DNA of 64,000 nt from Affinundibacterium fentianense (GTDB taxonomy: Bacteria > Pseudomonadota > Gammaproteobacteria > Burkholderiales > Burkholderiaceae_D), in NCBI RefSeq assembly GCF_018139545.1, contig NZ_JAGSPJ010000002.1:186001-250000 (forward strand), read 5' to 3'. The notes under the pieces were generated by a model. That model saw only the letters and a program-made list of their open reading frames with translations, searched no databases and had not been told where the DNA came from. This document shows, in pieces, positions 26,085-34,834 of the stretch. The translations under genes and the position numbers were made by a program. Positions within the stretch are counted from its first letter, which is position 1, and each line of letters opens with the position of its first letter.

Positions 26085-26167
26085 CCTACACAAGCGCAGG
26101 CCGCTGAATCGCTTGCAAGCGATTCCCTTCAAATCCCCCAGACGAGCATGCTCGTCTTTCTTTCGTA
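26085..26167 (-). other. Structured insert between duplicated tRNA-Glu ends
   Basis: This segment holds two perfect palindromes: 20 bases at 26106-26125 (GAATCGCTTGCAAGCGATTC) and 18 bases at 26140-26157. Read on the minus strand, GGGGGATT near 26130-26138 could pair with AATCCCCC in the truncated tRNA end, enclosing two hairpins. It lies downstream of the tRNA-Glu transcript and could give a folded RNA. No gene is seen. Confidence 0.5.
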
Positions 26168-26230
26168 AATAAAAAAAGCCGCTAAGTTCTTTAACTTAGC
26201 GGCTCTATCTGGCGTCCCCAGGGGGATTCG
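26168..26230. repeat. Direct repeat copy 2: real tRNA-Glu 3' end plus terminator
   Basis: Identical to 26022-26084, offset by 146 bases. This copy is continuous with the intact tRNA-Glu gene. Confidence 0.9.
26177..26204 (-). terminator. tRNA-Glu terminator
   Basis: Perfect 12-bp stem with a CTTT loop and a following T-run on the minus strand, six bases past the tRNA-Glu CCA end. Confidence 0.9.
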
Positions 26231-26285
26231 AACCCCCGTACCCACCGTGAAAGGGTGGTGTCCTAGGCCTCTAGACGATGGGGAC
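26210..26285 (-). tRNA. tRNA-Glu (anticodon TTC)
   Basis: 76 bases on the minus strand from GTCCCCATCG to an encoded CCA. The anticodon arm is CCACCC-TTTCACG-type with anticodon TTC; the T-arm GGGGGTTCGAATCCCCC and the acceptor stem GTCCCC/GGGGAC pair fully. It follows tRNA-Ala and gltX on the same strand. Confidence 0.95.
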
Positions 26286-26391
26286 AGAAATCTGTCCTTG
26301 TTACTGACCTTATACTACTTTTTACTGCTTTACTTTTTTGCGTTTGCGATCAAGTAAGACCAACATTATATACTCAATTTCTTCAATCTGG

Positions 26392-26425
26392 CAAGTTTTT
26401 TTAAAAAATTTTTTAAAAAAACTTG
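26392..26425. repeat. 34-bp perfect A/T palindrome
   Basis: CAAG, then runs T7 A6 T6 A7, then CTTG: a perfect palindrome. It lies between tRNA-Ala and tRNA-Glu. As a hairpin it would be weak, but it may act as a processing or termination signal in both directions. Confidence 0.9.
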
Positions 26426-26449
26426 ATGAAGCCAATCTTACTTACATCG

Positions 26450-26525
<76 letters not shown>

Positions 26526-26623
26526 GCACAAAACAGAAGCCGGAGTATAGCAAGTTTAGGCTTTGATTGTAAAGCGCATTACCCTCTTTAACACGAGCTA
26601 GAGGGCAACTTGAACCGAGATGT

Positions 26624-28042
26624 TTAATTTTTTTGTAAGCGCTGTAACACCACATCACGTCCAAACAATTCAATGACTGCATCAATCGATGGCGTTTGCA
26701 ATTGGCCCGTCAATAATAATCGTAAAGGCATCGCCAATTGTGGCATTTTCAGGCCATGTTTCGCGAGGACTTCTTTCATACTTGCGGAAATTGCGGATTT
26801 GCTCCACTCAACAGTGGCACAGCTAGTCGTGAATTCCTGCAAGGCAGGGCGGATCGCATCCGTGATATGTTGCTCAAGCAATGCAGCATCCGGTGCAGGC
26901 TGACGATAAAACAACATGGCTGCTTGTGCCAATTCAACTGTCGTATTTGTTCTCTCTTTAAGCAAGGCAATCACTAAACTCAAGTCGGGGGCAGACTCAA
27001 ACACGGCACCTGCACTCACCATCGCTGGACGTATCAATTCCGCTAATCGTTGATTGTCTGCTGCTTTAATATAATGATTGTTCAACCATGCCAATTTTTC
27101 TGGATTAAATTGCGCAGCAGAGCTAGACAGGTGAGTTAAATCAAACCAACTGATCATTTGATCCATACTAAAAACTTCGTCATCACCGTGGCTCCAGCCA
27201 AGGCGTGCTAAGTAATTGAGCAATGCTTCAGGAAGAAAACCTTTATCCAGATAGTCCATCACACTTACCGCATCGCGACGCTTTGAGAGTTTCTGACCGT
27301 CTGTGCCCAAGATCATCGGAACATGTCCATAGAACGGCAAGGGTGCGCCGAGCGCGTTCAAAATATTGATTTGACGTGGTGTATTATTAACATGATCATC
27401 ACCTCGAATCACGTGCGTGATTTGCATATCACTGTCGTCCACTGCGACGCAGAAATTATAGGTCGGTGTGCCGTCAGGACGTGCTATTACCAAATCGTCC
27501 AACTCACGATTAGCAATAGTAATCGTGCCTTTAACGACGTCATGCCAAGTTACTTCTCCATCGATAGGATTTTTAAAACGAATCACAGGCTTTCTATCAG
27601 CAGGAATAGCGGGCAATGTTTTACCTGGCTCTGGACGCCAAGTCCCGTCATAGCGCGGCTTTTCACCCGCTGCACGTTGACGTTCGCGCATTGCTTCGAC
27701 TTCATCTGTCGAACAATAACAATGATAGGCAGTGCCATCTGCCAACATTTTTGTCAAAACTTCGCGGTAACGGTCCATCCGCTTCATCTGGTAAAAAGGG
27801 CCTTCATCGTGTTGCAAGCCCAACCAGTCCATGCCATCTAAAATAGCTTGCACTGCTTCTGGAGTGGAACGCTCCAAATCCGTATCTTCAATTCGTAACA
27901 CAAAAGTGCCACCAAAATGGCGCGCAAATGCCCAGCTAAATAGGGCGGTGCGAGCCCCGCCAACATGCAAATAACCCGTGGGGCTTGGTGCAAATCGCGT
28001 ACGTACAGGGCTCGTTGGCAAAGGAAGTTGAGAGACGGTCAT
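26624..28042 (-). CDS. gltX: Glutamyl-tRNA synthetase
   Basis: 472 residues, the normal length. Class I motifs: the HIGH-type motif in [19 protein letters not shown] and the KMSKS-type motif in [11 protein letters not shown] zinc-site-like [15 protein letters not shown] is present. It charges tRNA-Glu in the cytoplasm; the cognate tRNA-Glu lies just downstream. The start is placed at ATG 28042 (MTVSQLPLP), since the additional upstream codons to 28093 do not resemble the family; neither start has a strong ribosome site. Confidence 0.96.
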   Translation of the reverse strand: MTVSQLPLPTSPVRTRFAPSPTGYLHVGGARTALFSWAFARHFGGTFVLRIEDTDLERSTPEAVQAILDGMDWLGLQHDEGPFYQMKRMDRYREVLTKMLADGTAYHCYCSTDEVEAMRERQRAAGEKPRYDGTWRPEPGKTLPAIPADRKPVIRFKNPIDGEVTWHDVVKGTITIANRELDDLVIARPDGTPTYNFCVAVDDSDMQITHVIRGDDHVNNTPRQINILNALGAPLPFYGHVPMILGTDGQKLSKRRDAVSVMDYLDKGFLPEALLNYLARLGWSHGDDEVFSMDQMISWFDLTHLSSSAAQFNPEKLAWLNNHYIKAADNQRLAELIRPAMVSAGAVFESAPDLSLVIALLKERTNTTVELAQAAMLFYRQPAPDAALLEQHITDAIRPALQEFTTSCATVEWSKSAISASMKEVLAKHGLKMPQLAMPLRLLLTGQLQTPSIDAVIELFGRDVVLQRLQKN

Positions 28043-28364
28043 TGGTAGCTGGCGTGATTTCAATCGATGCAAGTTATTTGCACAGACAATCAAATATCAC
28101 ATAAAAGTCAAAAACGTTATTTTAACGCCTTCGAGAAATTGATGATACCTAGGTGAGTATTCATTCACACTGAGTTGCGCTAGCAAATTTGATTTCAAAA
28201 TAAATTTCACGGCAAGATTAGCCATCCCCATCCAATGAAATCCTCCAAACAAGTCAATAATTCACATCGCGTCAATGAAGTCTAGGTTTACAATATCGTG
28301 CCATTTTGGCTTCCGTCTTACATGCAATGTATTCGCAAAAATACGCTTCACGATCTTTATTTCA
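28043..28364. other. Divergent promoter region gltX / pseudouridine synthase
   Basis: 322 bases between gltX (minus) and the RluA-type gene (plus). It should hold both promoters. No further gene or repeat is recognised. Confidence 0.45.
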
Positions 28365-29267
28365 ATGCCCATGCCAAGCAAACCGCCTCCCCCTCTTCCG
28401 ACCCGCGATGGCGTTAGTGCAAGCTTTGTGTGGGTGCCGGAGGGATACTGGGAGAATGCATTAGAATTTTTATGTGACTATTTTCCAGAAGTGTCATTAG
28501 AAACATGGACTGAACGCATGCAAAAGCGTGAAGTTTGCGACAGCAATGGGCATTTTTTGTCACCAATTAGCCAGATCAAGCGTGGCATGTGTTTATTTTA
28601 TTATCGGGAGATCCCCAATGAAATAAAGATTCCATTTTGCGAGCACATCTTATTTCAAGACGAGCATTTATTAGTCGTCGATAAACCGCATTTTCTACCT
28701 GTTACCCCAGGCGGAGGCTATCTCCGAGAAACCTTGCTTGTCCGCCTCAAAAGACGCACACAAATCGACCACCTCACGCCTTTACACCGACTAGACAGAG
28801 AGACGGCAGGCATCATGCTTTTCTCAAAACAGGTACAGAGTCGTGGCGCCTATCAGGTTCTATTTCAACATCAACAAATCGACAAGACGTATCACGCGCT
28901 TGCGCCACATTTGGATCATGTTTCGTTTCCTCTTCAGAAAAAGAGTCGATTGGTTGAGGGGCCACAATTTTTTGTCATGCAAGAAGTGCCTGGTGAAGCC
29001 AACAGCGAGACCCAAATACATTTACTTGAGCGGCGCGGTGCTTTTTCAATGTATGAATTGCGTCCTCGGACAGGAAAAAAACACCAACTGAGAGTGCATC
29101 TTGCCAGTTTGGGTGCGCCTATTATCAACGATACGTTTTATCCGATCGCCTTACCTCACGGGAGTGATGATTTTGAAAAGCCATTGAAATTATTAGCAAA
29201 ATCCATTGCATTTACCGATCCAATTACAGGCGAATCACGTCACTTTGAAAGCCAGCTTACCCTTTAA
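28365..29267 (+). CDS. RluA family RNA pseudouridine synthase
   Basis: 300 residues counted from ATG 28365. The catalytic motif HRLDRETAG places the nucleophile at Asp144; VVDKPHFLPVTPGG and RPRTGKKHQLRVHLASLG are further family marks. The N-terminal about 90 residues precede the catalytic domain and are not a clear S4 domain. It isomerises uridine in rRNA or tRNA; this YqcB/RluA-like protein cannot be assigned a position from sequence alone. An upstream extension to 28275 is unlikely. Confidence 0.88.
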   Translation: MPMPSKPPPPLPTRDGVSASFVWVPEGYWENALEFLCDYFPEVSLETWTERMQKREVCDSNGHFLSPISQIKRGMCLFYYREIPNEIKIPFCEHILFQDEHLLVVDKPHFLPVTPGGGYLRETLLVRLKRRTQIDHLTPLHRLDRETAGIMLFSKQVQSRGAYQVLFQHQQIDKTYHALAPHLDHVSFPLQKKSRLVEGPQFFVMQEVPGEANSETQIHLLERRGAFSMYELRPRTGKKHQLRVHLASLGAPIINDTFYPIALPHGSDDFEKPLKLLAKSIAFTDPITGESRHFESQLTL

Positions 29268-29352
29268 TCCATTGAAAGCATGCATCGCCGCTGATCAATG
29301 CGAATTGAAGGCGGTTGACAAGAATTGCCGTCCGAAGTATTATCTCGCTTCT

Positions 29353-29429
29353 CGGAGTGTAGCGCAGCCCGGTAGCGCACCTGGTTTGGGACCAGGGGGT
29401 CCAAGGTTCGAATCCTTGTACTCCGACCA
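29353..29429 (+). tRNA. tRNA-Pro (anticodon TGG), copy 1
   Basis: 77 bases, acceptor stem CGGAGTG/TACTCCG, anticodon loop TTTGGGA with anticodon TGG, T-arm CAAGGTTCGAATCCTTG and encoded CCA. Identical to copy 2. Confidence 0.95.
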
Positions 29430-29435
29430 GTATTT

Positions 29436-29467
29436 AAGGATCGTTGAGAAATCGGCGATCCTTTTTA
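29436..29467 (+). terminator. Terminator after tRNA-Pro copy 1
   Basis: Stem AAGGATCGTTGA with its complement (two G-T pairs), loop GAAA, followed by a run of five T. Same layout as the terminator of copy 2, but another sequence. Confidence 0.85.
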
Positions 29468-29514
29468 GTTTTATCAAAATTGGCATTTGATTTTCATCAA
29501 TTGCGAATTAAATT

Positions 29515-29591
29515 CGGAGTGTAGCGCAGCCCGGTAGCGCACCTGGTTTGGGACCAGGGGGTCCAAGGTTCGAATCCTTGTACTCCGACCA
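29515..29591 (+). tRNA. tRNA-Pro (anticodon TGG), copy 2
   Basis: 77 bases identical to the copy at 29353-29429, including the TATTTAAG that follows. An 86-bp direct repeat (29352-29437 and 29514-29599) holds the two genes, which suggests recent tandem duplication or gene conversion. Confidence 0.95.
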
Positions 29592-29599
29592 GTATTTAA

Positions 29600-29632
29600 G
29601 CCTCGTTGATTTCTCAGCGAGGCTTTTTTTTG
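29600..29632 (+). terminator. Terminator after tRNA-Pro copy 2
   Basis: 10-bp stem GCCTCGTTGA (29600-29609) with TCAGCGAGGC (29614-29623), TTTC loop and a run of eight T. Confidence 0.92.
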
Positions 29633-29721
29633 GGTCCACCGACTACAATTTCAAGCACAACGATGTTGCACGCAGCCTAAAACTCCTTAATCCGCGTCAA
29701 CTCCCGCATACGTGCACTCAC

Positions 29722-30843
29722 CTACTTCTGCCACCGAGCAATCACTCGAATTGCTTCACCAATTTGCCGGAGCTCATGAATTGCCAAAATTTTGGCTTCG
29801 CTGACACTGTGCAGCACGGGCAAATCAAACATCGAACGCCCTCGCCCCAATAGCTTCGGTGCCAAATACAACAACAATTCATCGACACGATTGGCTTGCA
29901 AAAATGCGCCACTCAGGGTCGCACCAGCTTCTATATGCACATCATTTACCTGCTGTTGACCCAAGATTTCCAATACCTTCTCGATATCAACACGTGGATT
30001 GCGCTCAGGCATTGGCGCAGCGGCATGGTGTAATTCGATTCCCGCTTGCTGCATCGATGCAATTTTGTCCGCGTCGTTGCTCGCATGAAAAATGGTCACG
30101 GGTGTTTGTTGCAGAATCTTCGCTTGAAGCGGCGTTCTTAGTGCGGAATCAACGATCACTTTACGCGGCTGATGCACTTGATCGACTGCCAAATCGGGCA
30201 GTCGCACAGTCAGCTGTGGATCATCACTCAATACCGTCCCAATACCGGTCAAGATGACGTCAGCTTTCGCACGCCAATGATGTCCATCCAATCGCGCTGT
30301 CGCATCTGTAATCCATTGACTCTGCCCATTTGGCAATGCCGTCAAACCGTCGAGACTAGCCGCCATTTTTAAACGGACCCATGGCCTGCCCGTTTCCATG
30401 CGCTGAAAGAATCCGCGATTCAATTCACGTGCTTCATCAGCGTACAACCCCACCTCTACTTGCATACCTGCGTTTTGCAAAATCAACAAGCCGCGCCCTG
30501 CAACTTGAGGATTGGCATCTTTAATTGCAGCAACGACGCGTGCAAGCTTGGCTTCAACCAGTGCATTCGCACAAGGGGGTGTCCGTCCAAAATGACTGCA
30601 AGGCTCTAAGGTCACGTAGGCTGTCGCGCCCCGCACATCGTGGCCGCGATTGGCCGCATCACGCAAAGCCATCACTTCAGCGTGTGCTTGGCCGACAGCT
30701 TGGGTGCAGCCCTTCCCCAAGATTTGCCCATCTTTCACGATAAGACAACCTACTTTGGGATTCGGAGAGGTGGCCATGGTGGCTTGTGAAGCGAGCTCCA
30801 AAGCCATTCGCATAAACGATTGATCTTGCGCTGTGAAATGCAT
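29722..30843 (-). CDS. ribD: Bifunctional riboflavin deaminase/reductase RibD
   Basis: 373 residues. It performs the deamination and side-chain reduction of the pyrimidine intermediate in riboflavin synthesis. The N-terminal cytidine-deaminase-like domain has the zinc ligands in GQAHAEVMAL (His54, Glu56) and LEPCSHFGRTPPC (Cys82, Cys91); the C-terminal reductase domain begins near 145 (GRPWVRLKMAASLDG) and ends VIARWQK. The ATG overlaps the stop codon of the upstream apbC gene by one base (TGATG), so translation is probably coupled. Other rib genes are not in the window. Confidence 0.96.
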   Translation of the reverse strand: MHFTAQDQSFMRMALELASQATMATSPNPKVGCLIVKDGQILGKGCTQAVGQAHAEVMALRDAANRGHDVRGATAYVTLEPCSHFGRTPPCANALVEAKLARVVAAIKDANPQVAGRGLLILQNAGMQVEVGLYADEARELNRGFFQRMETGRPWVRLKMAASLDGLTALPNGQSQWITDATARLDGHHWRAKADVILTGIGTVLSDDPQLTVRLPDLAVDQVHQPRKVIVDSALRTPLQAKILQQTPVTIFHASNDADKIASMQQAGIELHHAAAPMPERNPRVDIEKVLEILGQQQVNDVHIEAGATLSGAFLQANRVDELLLYLAPKLLGRGRSMFDLPVLHSVSEAKILAIHELRQIGEAIRVIARWQK

Positions 30844-31958
30844 CACGTATTTTGTACCGTGATGGTCGGAAATTTACTGCTCATATCTTTCGCTTGTTCC
30901 GCGACCTTGATGGCTAGCTTACGCGCAATATCTTTATAGATGGTCGCGATCTGTCCATTAGGATCGGCGACCACAGTAGGCTTGCCAGAATCCGCCTGTT
31001 CACGAATTGCCATCGTTAATGGAAGGCCACCTAAAAATTCCACGCCATAATCAGCGCACATTTTTTCGCCACCGCCTGCGCCAAAAATCGCTTCGGTATG
31101 ACCACAATTCGAACATACGTGGGTACTCATGTTTTCCACAATGCCAAGAATTGGAATTCCTACTTTTTCAAACATCTTTAATCCCTTACGCGCATCAAGT
31201 AAGGCGATATCCTGCGGTGTCGTAACGATCACAGCACCTGTGACGGGCACTTTTTGCGAAAGCGTCAACTGAATATCACCCGTTCCTGGTGGCATGTCGA
31301 CAATTAGGTAGTCAAGCTCGCGCCAATTAGTCAGTTCTAACAACTGTTGGAGCGCTTGCGTGACCATCGGCCCGCGCCATACCATAGGCGAATCGGGGTC
31401 AATCATAAAACCAATTGACGAAACTTGAACACCGTAGTTTTCCAGCGGCTCCATGGTTTTACCATCGTTGGATTCGGGTCTACCCTCGATTCCCATCATC
31501 ATAGGCTGCGAAGGGCCGTAAATATCGGCATCCAACAAACCCACCGCAGCGCCCTCTGACGCCAAAGCGAGTGCAAGATTGACTGCTGTGGTGGACTTAC
31601 CGACACCGCCCTTGCCTGAAGCAACGGCAATAATATTTTTGACGCTAGGCATCAATTTAATTCCGCGCTGAACTGCATGCGCAACGATTTTGGTATTAAC
31701 CATCACGTCGACGACATCGATACCGTCCACACCCAACAACGCATCACGTACCAGTTTTGCAATCTGTTCACGCTGCGAGTTCGCTGGATAAGCCAACTCA
31801 ATTTGTACGCTCACTGTGGCGCCTTGCACGGCAATTTGCTTCGCCGATTTGGTAGAAATGAAATCTTTTTGTGTATTGGGATCGATTAATCCGGCCAGAA
31901 TTTGCTTAACTTGTGCAATCTGTTGCTCAGAATTATTCACTGATTCGCTTGCTGACAT
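30843..31958 (-). CDS. apbC: Iron-sulfur cluster carrier protein ApbC/Mrp
   Basis: 371-residue P-loop ATPase of the Mrp/NBP35 family that carries and transfers [4Fe-4S] clusters. An N-terminal MIP18-like domain (about 12-95) precedes the ATPase with the deviant Walker A VASGKGGVGKST (112-122) and the cluster-binding CSNC pair in THVCSNCGHTE. The start ATG 31958 has TGGAGAAA upstream; a longer frame to 31982 covers that site. It is divergent from metG, an arrangement usual in many proteobacteria, and coupled to ribD. Confidence 0.95.
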   Translation of the reverse strand: MSASESVNNSEQQIAQVKQILAGLIDPNTQKDFISTKSAKQIAVQGATVSVQIELAYPANSQREQIAKLVRDALLGVDGIDVVDVMVNTKIVAHAVQRGIKLMPSVKNIIAVASGKGGVGKSTTAVNLALALASEGAAVGLLDADIYGPSQPMMMGIEGRPESNDGKTMEPLENYGVQVSSIGFMIDPDSPMVWRGPMVTQALQQLLELTNWRELDYLIVDMPPGTGDIQLTLSQKVPVTGAVIVTTPQDIALLDARKGLKMFEKVGIPILGIVENMSTHVCSNCGHTEAIFGAGGGEKMCADYGVEFLGGLPLTMAIREQADSGKPTVVADPNGQIATIYKDIARKLAIKVAEQAKDMSSKFPTITVQNT

Positions 31959-32233
31959 ACGCTTTCTCCATTCAATTTTCATCAGTCTAAACCAAATTAC
32001 ACCGAAAACCCTTGAAAGCCCTGCTTACGGAAGGCGTTTAAGCCGCACTGGGATGTCACCTCGATAAATTTAAAGCTTGTTGACATGCTACTTTTTTACT
32101 CTCAGCTTTGACGGCCCTGTGACAAATATCTGAAACCATCATCATGCGGCATCGCGCGACTAAAGCCGTGATTTCAAGCACTTTCGCTGTTAAAATACCG
32201 TCTTTGTTTAATTCATATAAGAAATCCAAGATT

Positions 32234-34291
32234 ATGACCCGCAAGCTGTTTGTCACCACTGCCCTTCCCTACGCTAACGCTCCCTTCCACCTCGGCCACA
32301 TTATGGAATATATCCAAGCCGATATTTGGGTTCGTCATCAGCGAATGTCTGGGCACGAAGTCAACTTCGTTTGCGCTGATGATGCGCATGGTGCGCCAAT
32401 CATGATTGCGGCTGAGAAAGCGGGACTTACTCCTCAAGAGTTTGTGGGGCAAATTGCGGCTGGACGAAAACAATATTTAGACGGTTTTCATATTCAATTC
32501 GATAATTGGCATTCTACCGATGGTGCGGAAAATCATGCCTTATCCCAAGACATTTATCGTAAATTAAAAGCAGCTGGCTTTATCATTAGCAAGACAATCG
32601 AACAGTTTTATGATCCGGTCAAAAATATGTTTTTACCCGATCGCTACATCAAAGGTGAATGTCCGAAATGTGGTGCCAAAGATCAATACGGTGATTCTTG
32701 CGAAGTTTGCTCTGCAGTCTATGCGCCAACCGAATTAAAAAATCCCTACTCGGTATTGACTGGTGCAACACCCGTGATGAAATCATCTGAACATTTTTTC
32801 TTCAAATTATCTGACGAAAAATGTGTCGAATTCTTGCGTGGCTGGGCTTTGCAAGACAATCGCTTGCAGTCCGAAGTTGCGAATAAATGTAAAGAATGGT
32901 TAGAAGGCGAAGGTGGTTTGGGCGATTGGGATATTAGTCGCGATGCACCTTATTTCGGTATCGAAATCCCCGATCAACCTGGTAAATATTTTTATGTATG
33001 GTTGGACGCGCCAGTTGGTTACTTGGCGTCCTTAAAAAATTACTTCAATAAAACTGGTCGTGATTTTGATGCGTTTATGGCTGATCCGAGCACAGAACAA
33101 ATTCACTTCATTGGCAAAGATATTACTTACTTCCATACCCTGTTCTGGCCAGCCATGTTGAAATTCTCTGGCTACAAAACACCCGACAATGTTTATGCAC
33201 ACGGCTTCGTCACGGTCTCAGGCGAAAAGATGTCGAAATCACGTGGTACAGGTATTTCGCCATTGCGCTATCTTGACATTGGCATGAATCCGGAGTGGTT
33301 GCGTTACTACTTCGCAGCAAAGTTGAACGCCAAAGTGGAAGATCTGGATATGAATCCAGACGACTTTGTGGCAAGGGTCAACTCTGATTTGATTGGCAAA
33401 TACATCAATATCGCTAGTCGCGCAGCAGGCTTCATCACCAAACGTTTTAATGGTGTAGTGAATACAAGCTGGGCTACCAATGAGGATACTTTCATTCAAA
33501 ACTTGCGCAACGTTGCCAGTGATATTCAGGCTTTATACGAAGCGCGTGAGTTCGGTAAAGCTCTGCGTGCCGTGATGGAGCAAGCCGACATCATCAATGC
33601 CTACGTCGATGCGAACAAGCCTTGGGAACTAGCAAAACAACCGGAAAACGATGCGAAACTCCAAGAAGTTTGCAGCCGTTTGCTTGAAGCTTTCCGCATT
33701 TTGACGGTATTCTTAAAACCTGTACTGCCGCAGCTTGCGTCACAAGTCGAAGCGCAACTAAACATCGCTCCGCTTAATTGGGCGAGCGTGCAAACGGCAC
33801 TGCCTGATCAGCACACGATAAATCCTTATGTCCATTTAATGCAACGTGTTGATATTAAAATTTTTGATCAATTATTCGATGCACCTGCGGCAAGCCCAAC
33901 TGAGGTAGCGGATACCACAAACAGCGCGGCAAATATCGAAGCGCTGGCTGAGGAAATCAAAATTGACGACTTCGCAAAAGTTGACCTCCGTATCGCAAAA
34001 ATTGTGAACTGCGAACACGTCGATGGCTCAGACAAACTGTTGCGCCTAAGCTTAGATGTGGGTGAAGGTAAATTGCGAAATGTTTTTTCTGGCATCAAGT
34101 CCGCTTACCAACCAGAGCAGTTGATTGGTAAATTCACCGTCATGGTTGCCAATCTCGCACCACGCAAAATGAAATTTGGCGTCTCAGAAGGGATGGTATT
34201 GGCCGCATCTGCTGCCGATGAGAAAGCCAACCCTGGCCTCTATATTCTCGAAGCATGGCCAGGCGCAGAGCCTGGTATGCGAGTTCGTTAA
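32234..34291 (+). CDS. metG: Methionyl-tRNA synthetase
   Basis: 685 residues, the length of the dimeric type. Motifs: the class I HIGH-type [11 protein letters not shown] near the N-terminus, a zinc knuckle [27 protein letters not shown], and a C-terminal EMAP/Trbp111 tRNA-binding domain (about 580-685: [15 protein letters not shown]). It charges initiator and elongator tRNA-Met. The start ATG at 32234 ([17 protein letters not shown]) matches the family; the 30 extra upstream codons do not. It is divergent from apbC. Confidence 0.97.
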   Translation: MTRKLFVTTALPYANAPFHLGHIMEYIQADIWVRHQRMSGHEVNFVCADDAHGAPIMIAAEKAGLTPQEFVGQIAAGRKQYLDGFHIQFDNWHSTDGAENHALSQDIYRKLKAAGFIISKTIEQFYDPVKNMFLPDRYIKGECPKCGAKDQYGDSCEVCSAVYAPTELKNPYSVLTGATPVMKSSEHFFFKLSDEKCVEFLRGWALQDNRLQSEVANKCKEWLEGEGGLGDWDISRDAPYFGIEIPDQPGKYFYVWLDAPVGYLASLKNYFNKTGRDFDAFMADPSTEQIHFIGKDITYFHTLFWPAMLKFSGYKTPDNVYAHGFVTVSGEKMSKSRGTGISPLRYLDIGMNPEWLRYYFAAKLNAKVEDLDMNPDDFVARVNSDLIGKYINIASRAAGFITKRFNGVVNTSWATNEDTFIQNLRNVASDIQALYEAREFGKALRAVMEQADIINAYVDANKPWELAKQPENDAKLQEVCSRLLEAFRILTVFLKPVLPQLASQVEAQLNIAPLNWASVQTALPDQHTINPYVHLMQRVDIKIFDQLFDAPAASPTEVADTTNSAANIEALAEEIKIDDFAKVDLRIAKIVNCEHVDGSDKLLRLSLDVGEGKLRNVFSGIKSAYQPEQLIGKFTVMVANLAPRKMKFGVSEGMVLAASAADEKANPGLYILEAWPGAEPGMRVR

Positions 34292-34306
34292 TTCTAAATC
34301 ACGGCT

Positions 34307-34783
34307 ATGGATATCGTCATACGCGAAGCGAATGTCGACGATGCGCCTCTTTTGGCGCATTTGACTCGCACTTGTTGGGCTGGCAAAGTCGCGTCAAGTT
34401 CGTCTGGGCATTCTGAAAGTAGCGAAAAAGTAGCCGAAGAACTGACACTAGGTGGCGGTTTTATTTTACTGATTGACGAAGAACCAGCCGGCTCAGTACG
34501 CTGGCTTCCTGTCGATGGTGAAACCCATACTTGGGAAATGCGTCGGATGGGCATCCTCCCCGCATTTCGCGGTGAAGCGCTGTCACAACATTTACTCGAG
34601 GCCGTCATCCATCAAGCCCAGACTTCTGGGGTTGAAGAATTGCGTTTAGGCGTACGAACCGACCAACCACGTTTGGTAGATCTCTATACCGCCTATGAAT
34701 TTGAGCTCGCTCCCGAGCTTGAATATGCCCATGCCAATCCGAATGAACCTATGCCACATGTCATGCGACGTATTCTGCGTTAA
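34307..34783 (+). CDS. GNAT family N-acetyltransferase
   Basis: 158-residue GNAT fold protein that transfers an acyl group from acyl-CoA. The acetyl-CoA-binding region lies about residues 80-110 (MRRMGILPAFRGEALSQHLLEAV), with the Q/RxxGxG/A-type loop as RGEAL, and the C-terminal strand shows LYTAYEFELAPELEY. Substrate unknown. It starts 15 bases after metG, so it is probably cotranscribed with it. Confidence 0.88.
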   Translation: MDIVIREANVDDAPLLAHLTRTCWAGKVASSSSGHSESSEKVAEELTLGGGFILLIDEEPAGSVRWLPVDGETHTWEMRRMGILPAFRGEALSQHLLEAVIHQAQTSGVEELRLGVRTDQPRLVDLYTAYEFELAPELEYAHANPNEPMPHVMRRILR

Positions 34784-34834
34784 TTCATACCGTAGCCAAT
34801 TCCGCCTCCCTTCTATTTCTGAGTAGGAAATCCA

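Noticed and set aside
26085-26167. Second functional tRNA-Glu
   Set aside because: The 5' two thirds of a tRNA, including D-arm and anticodon arm, are absent.
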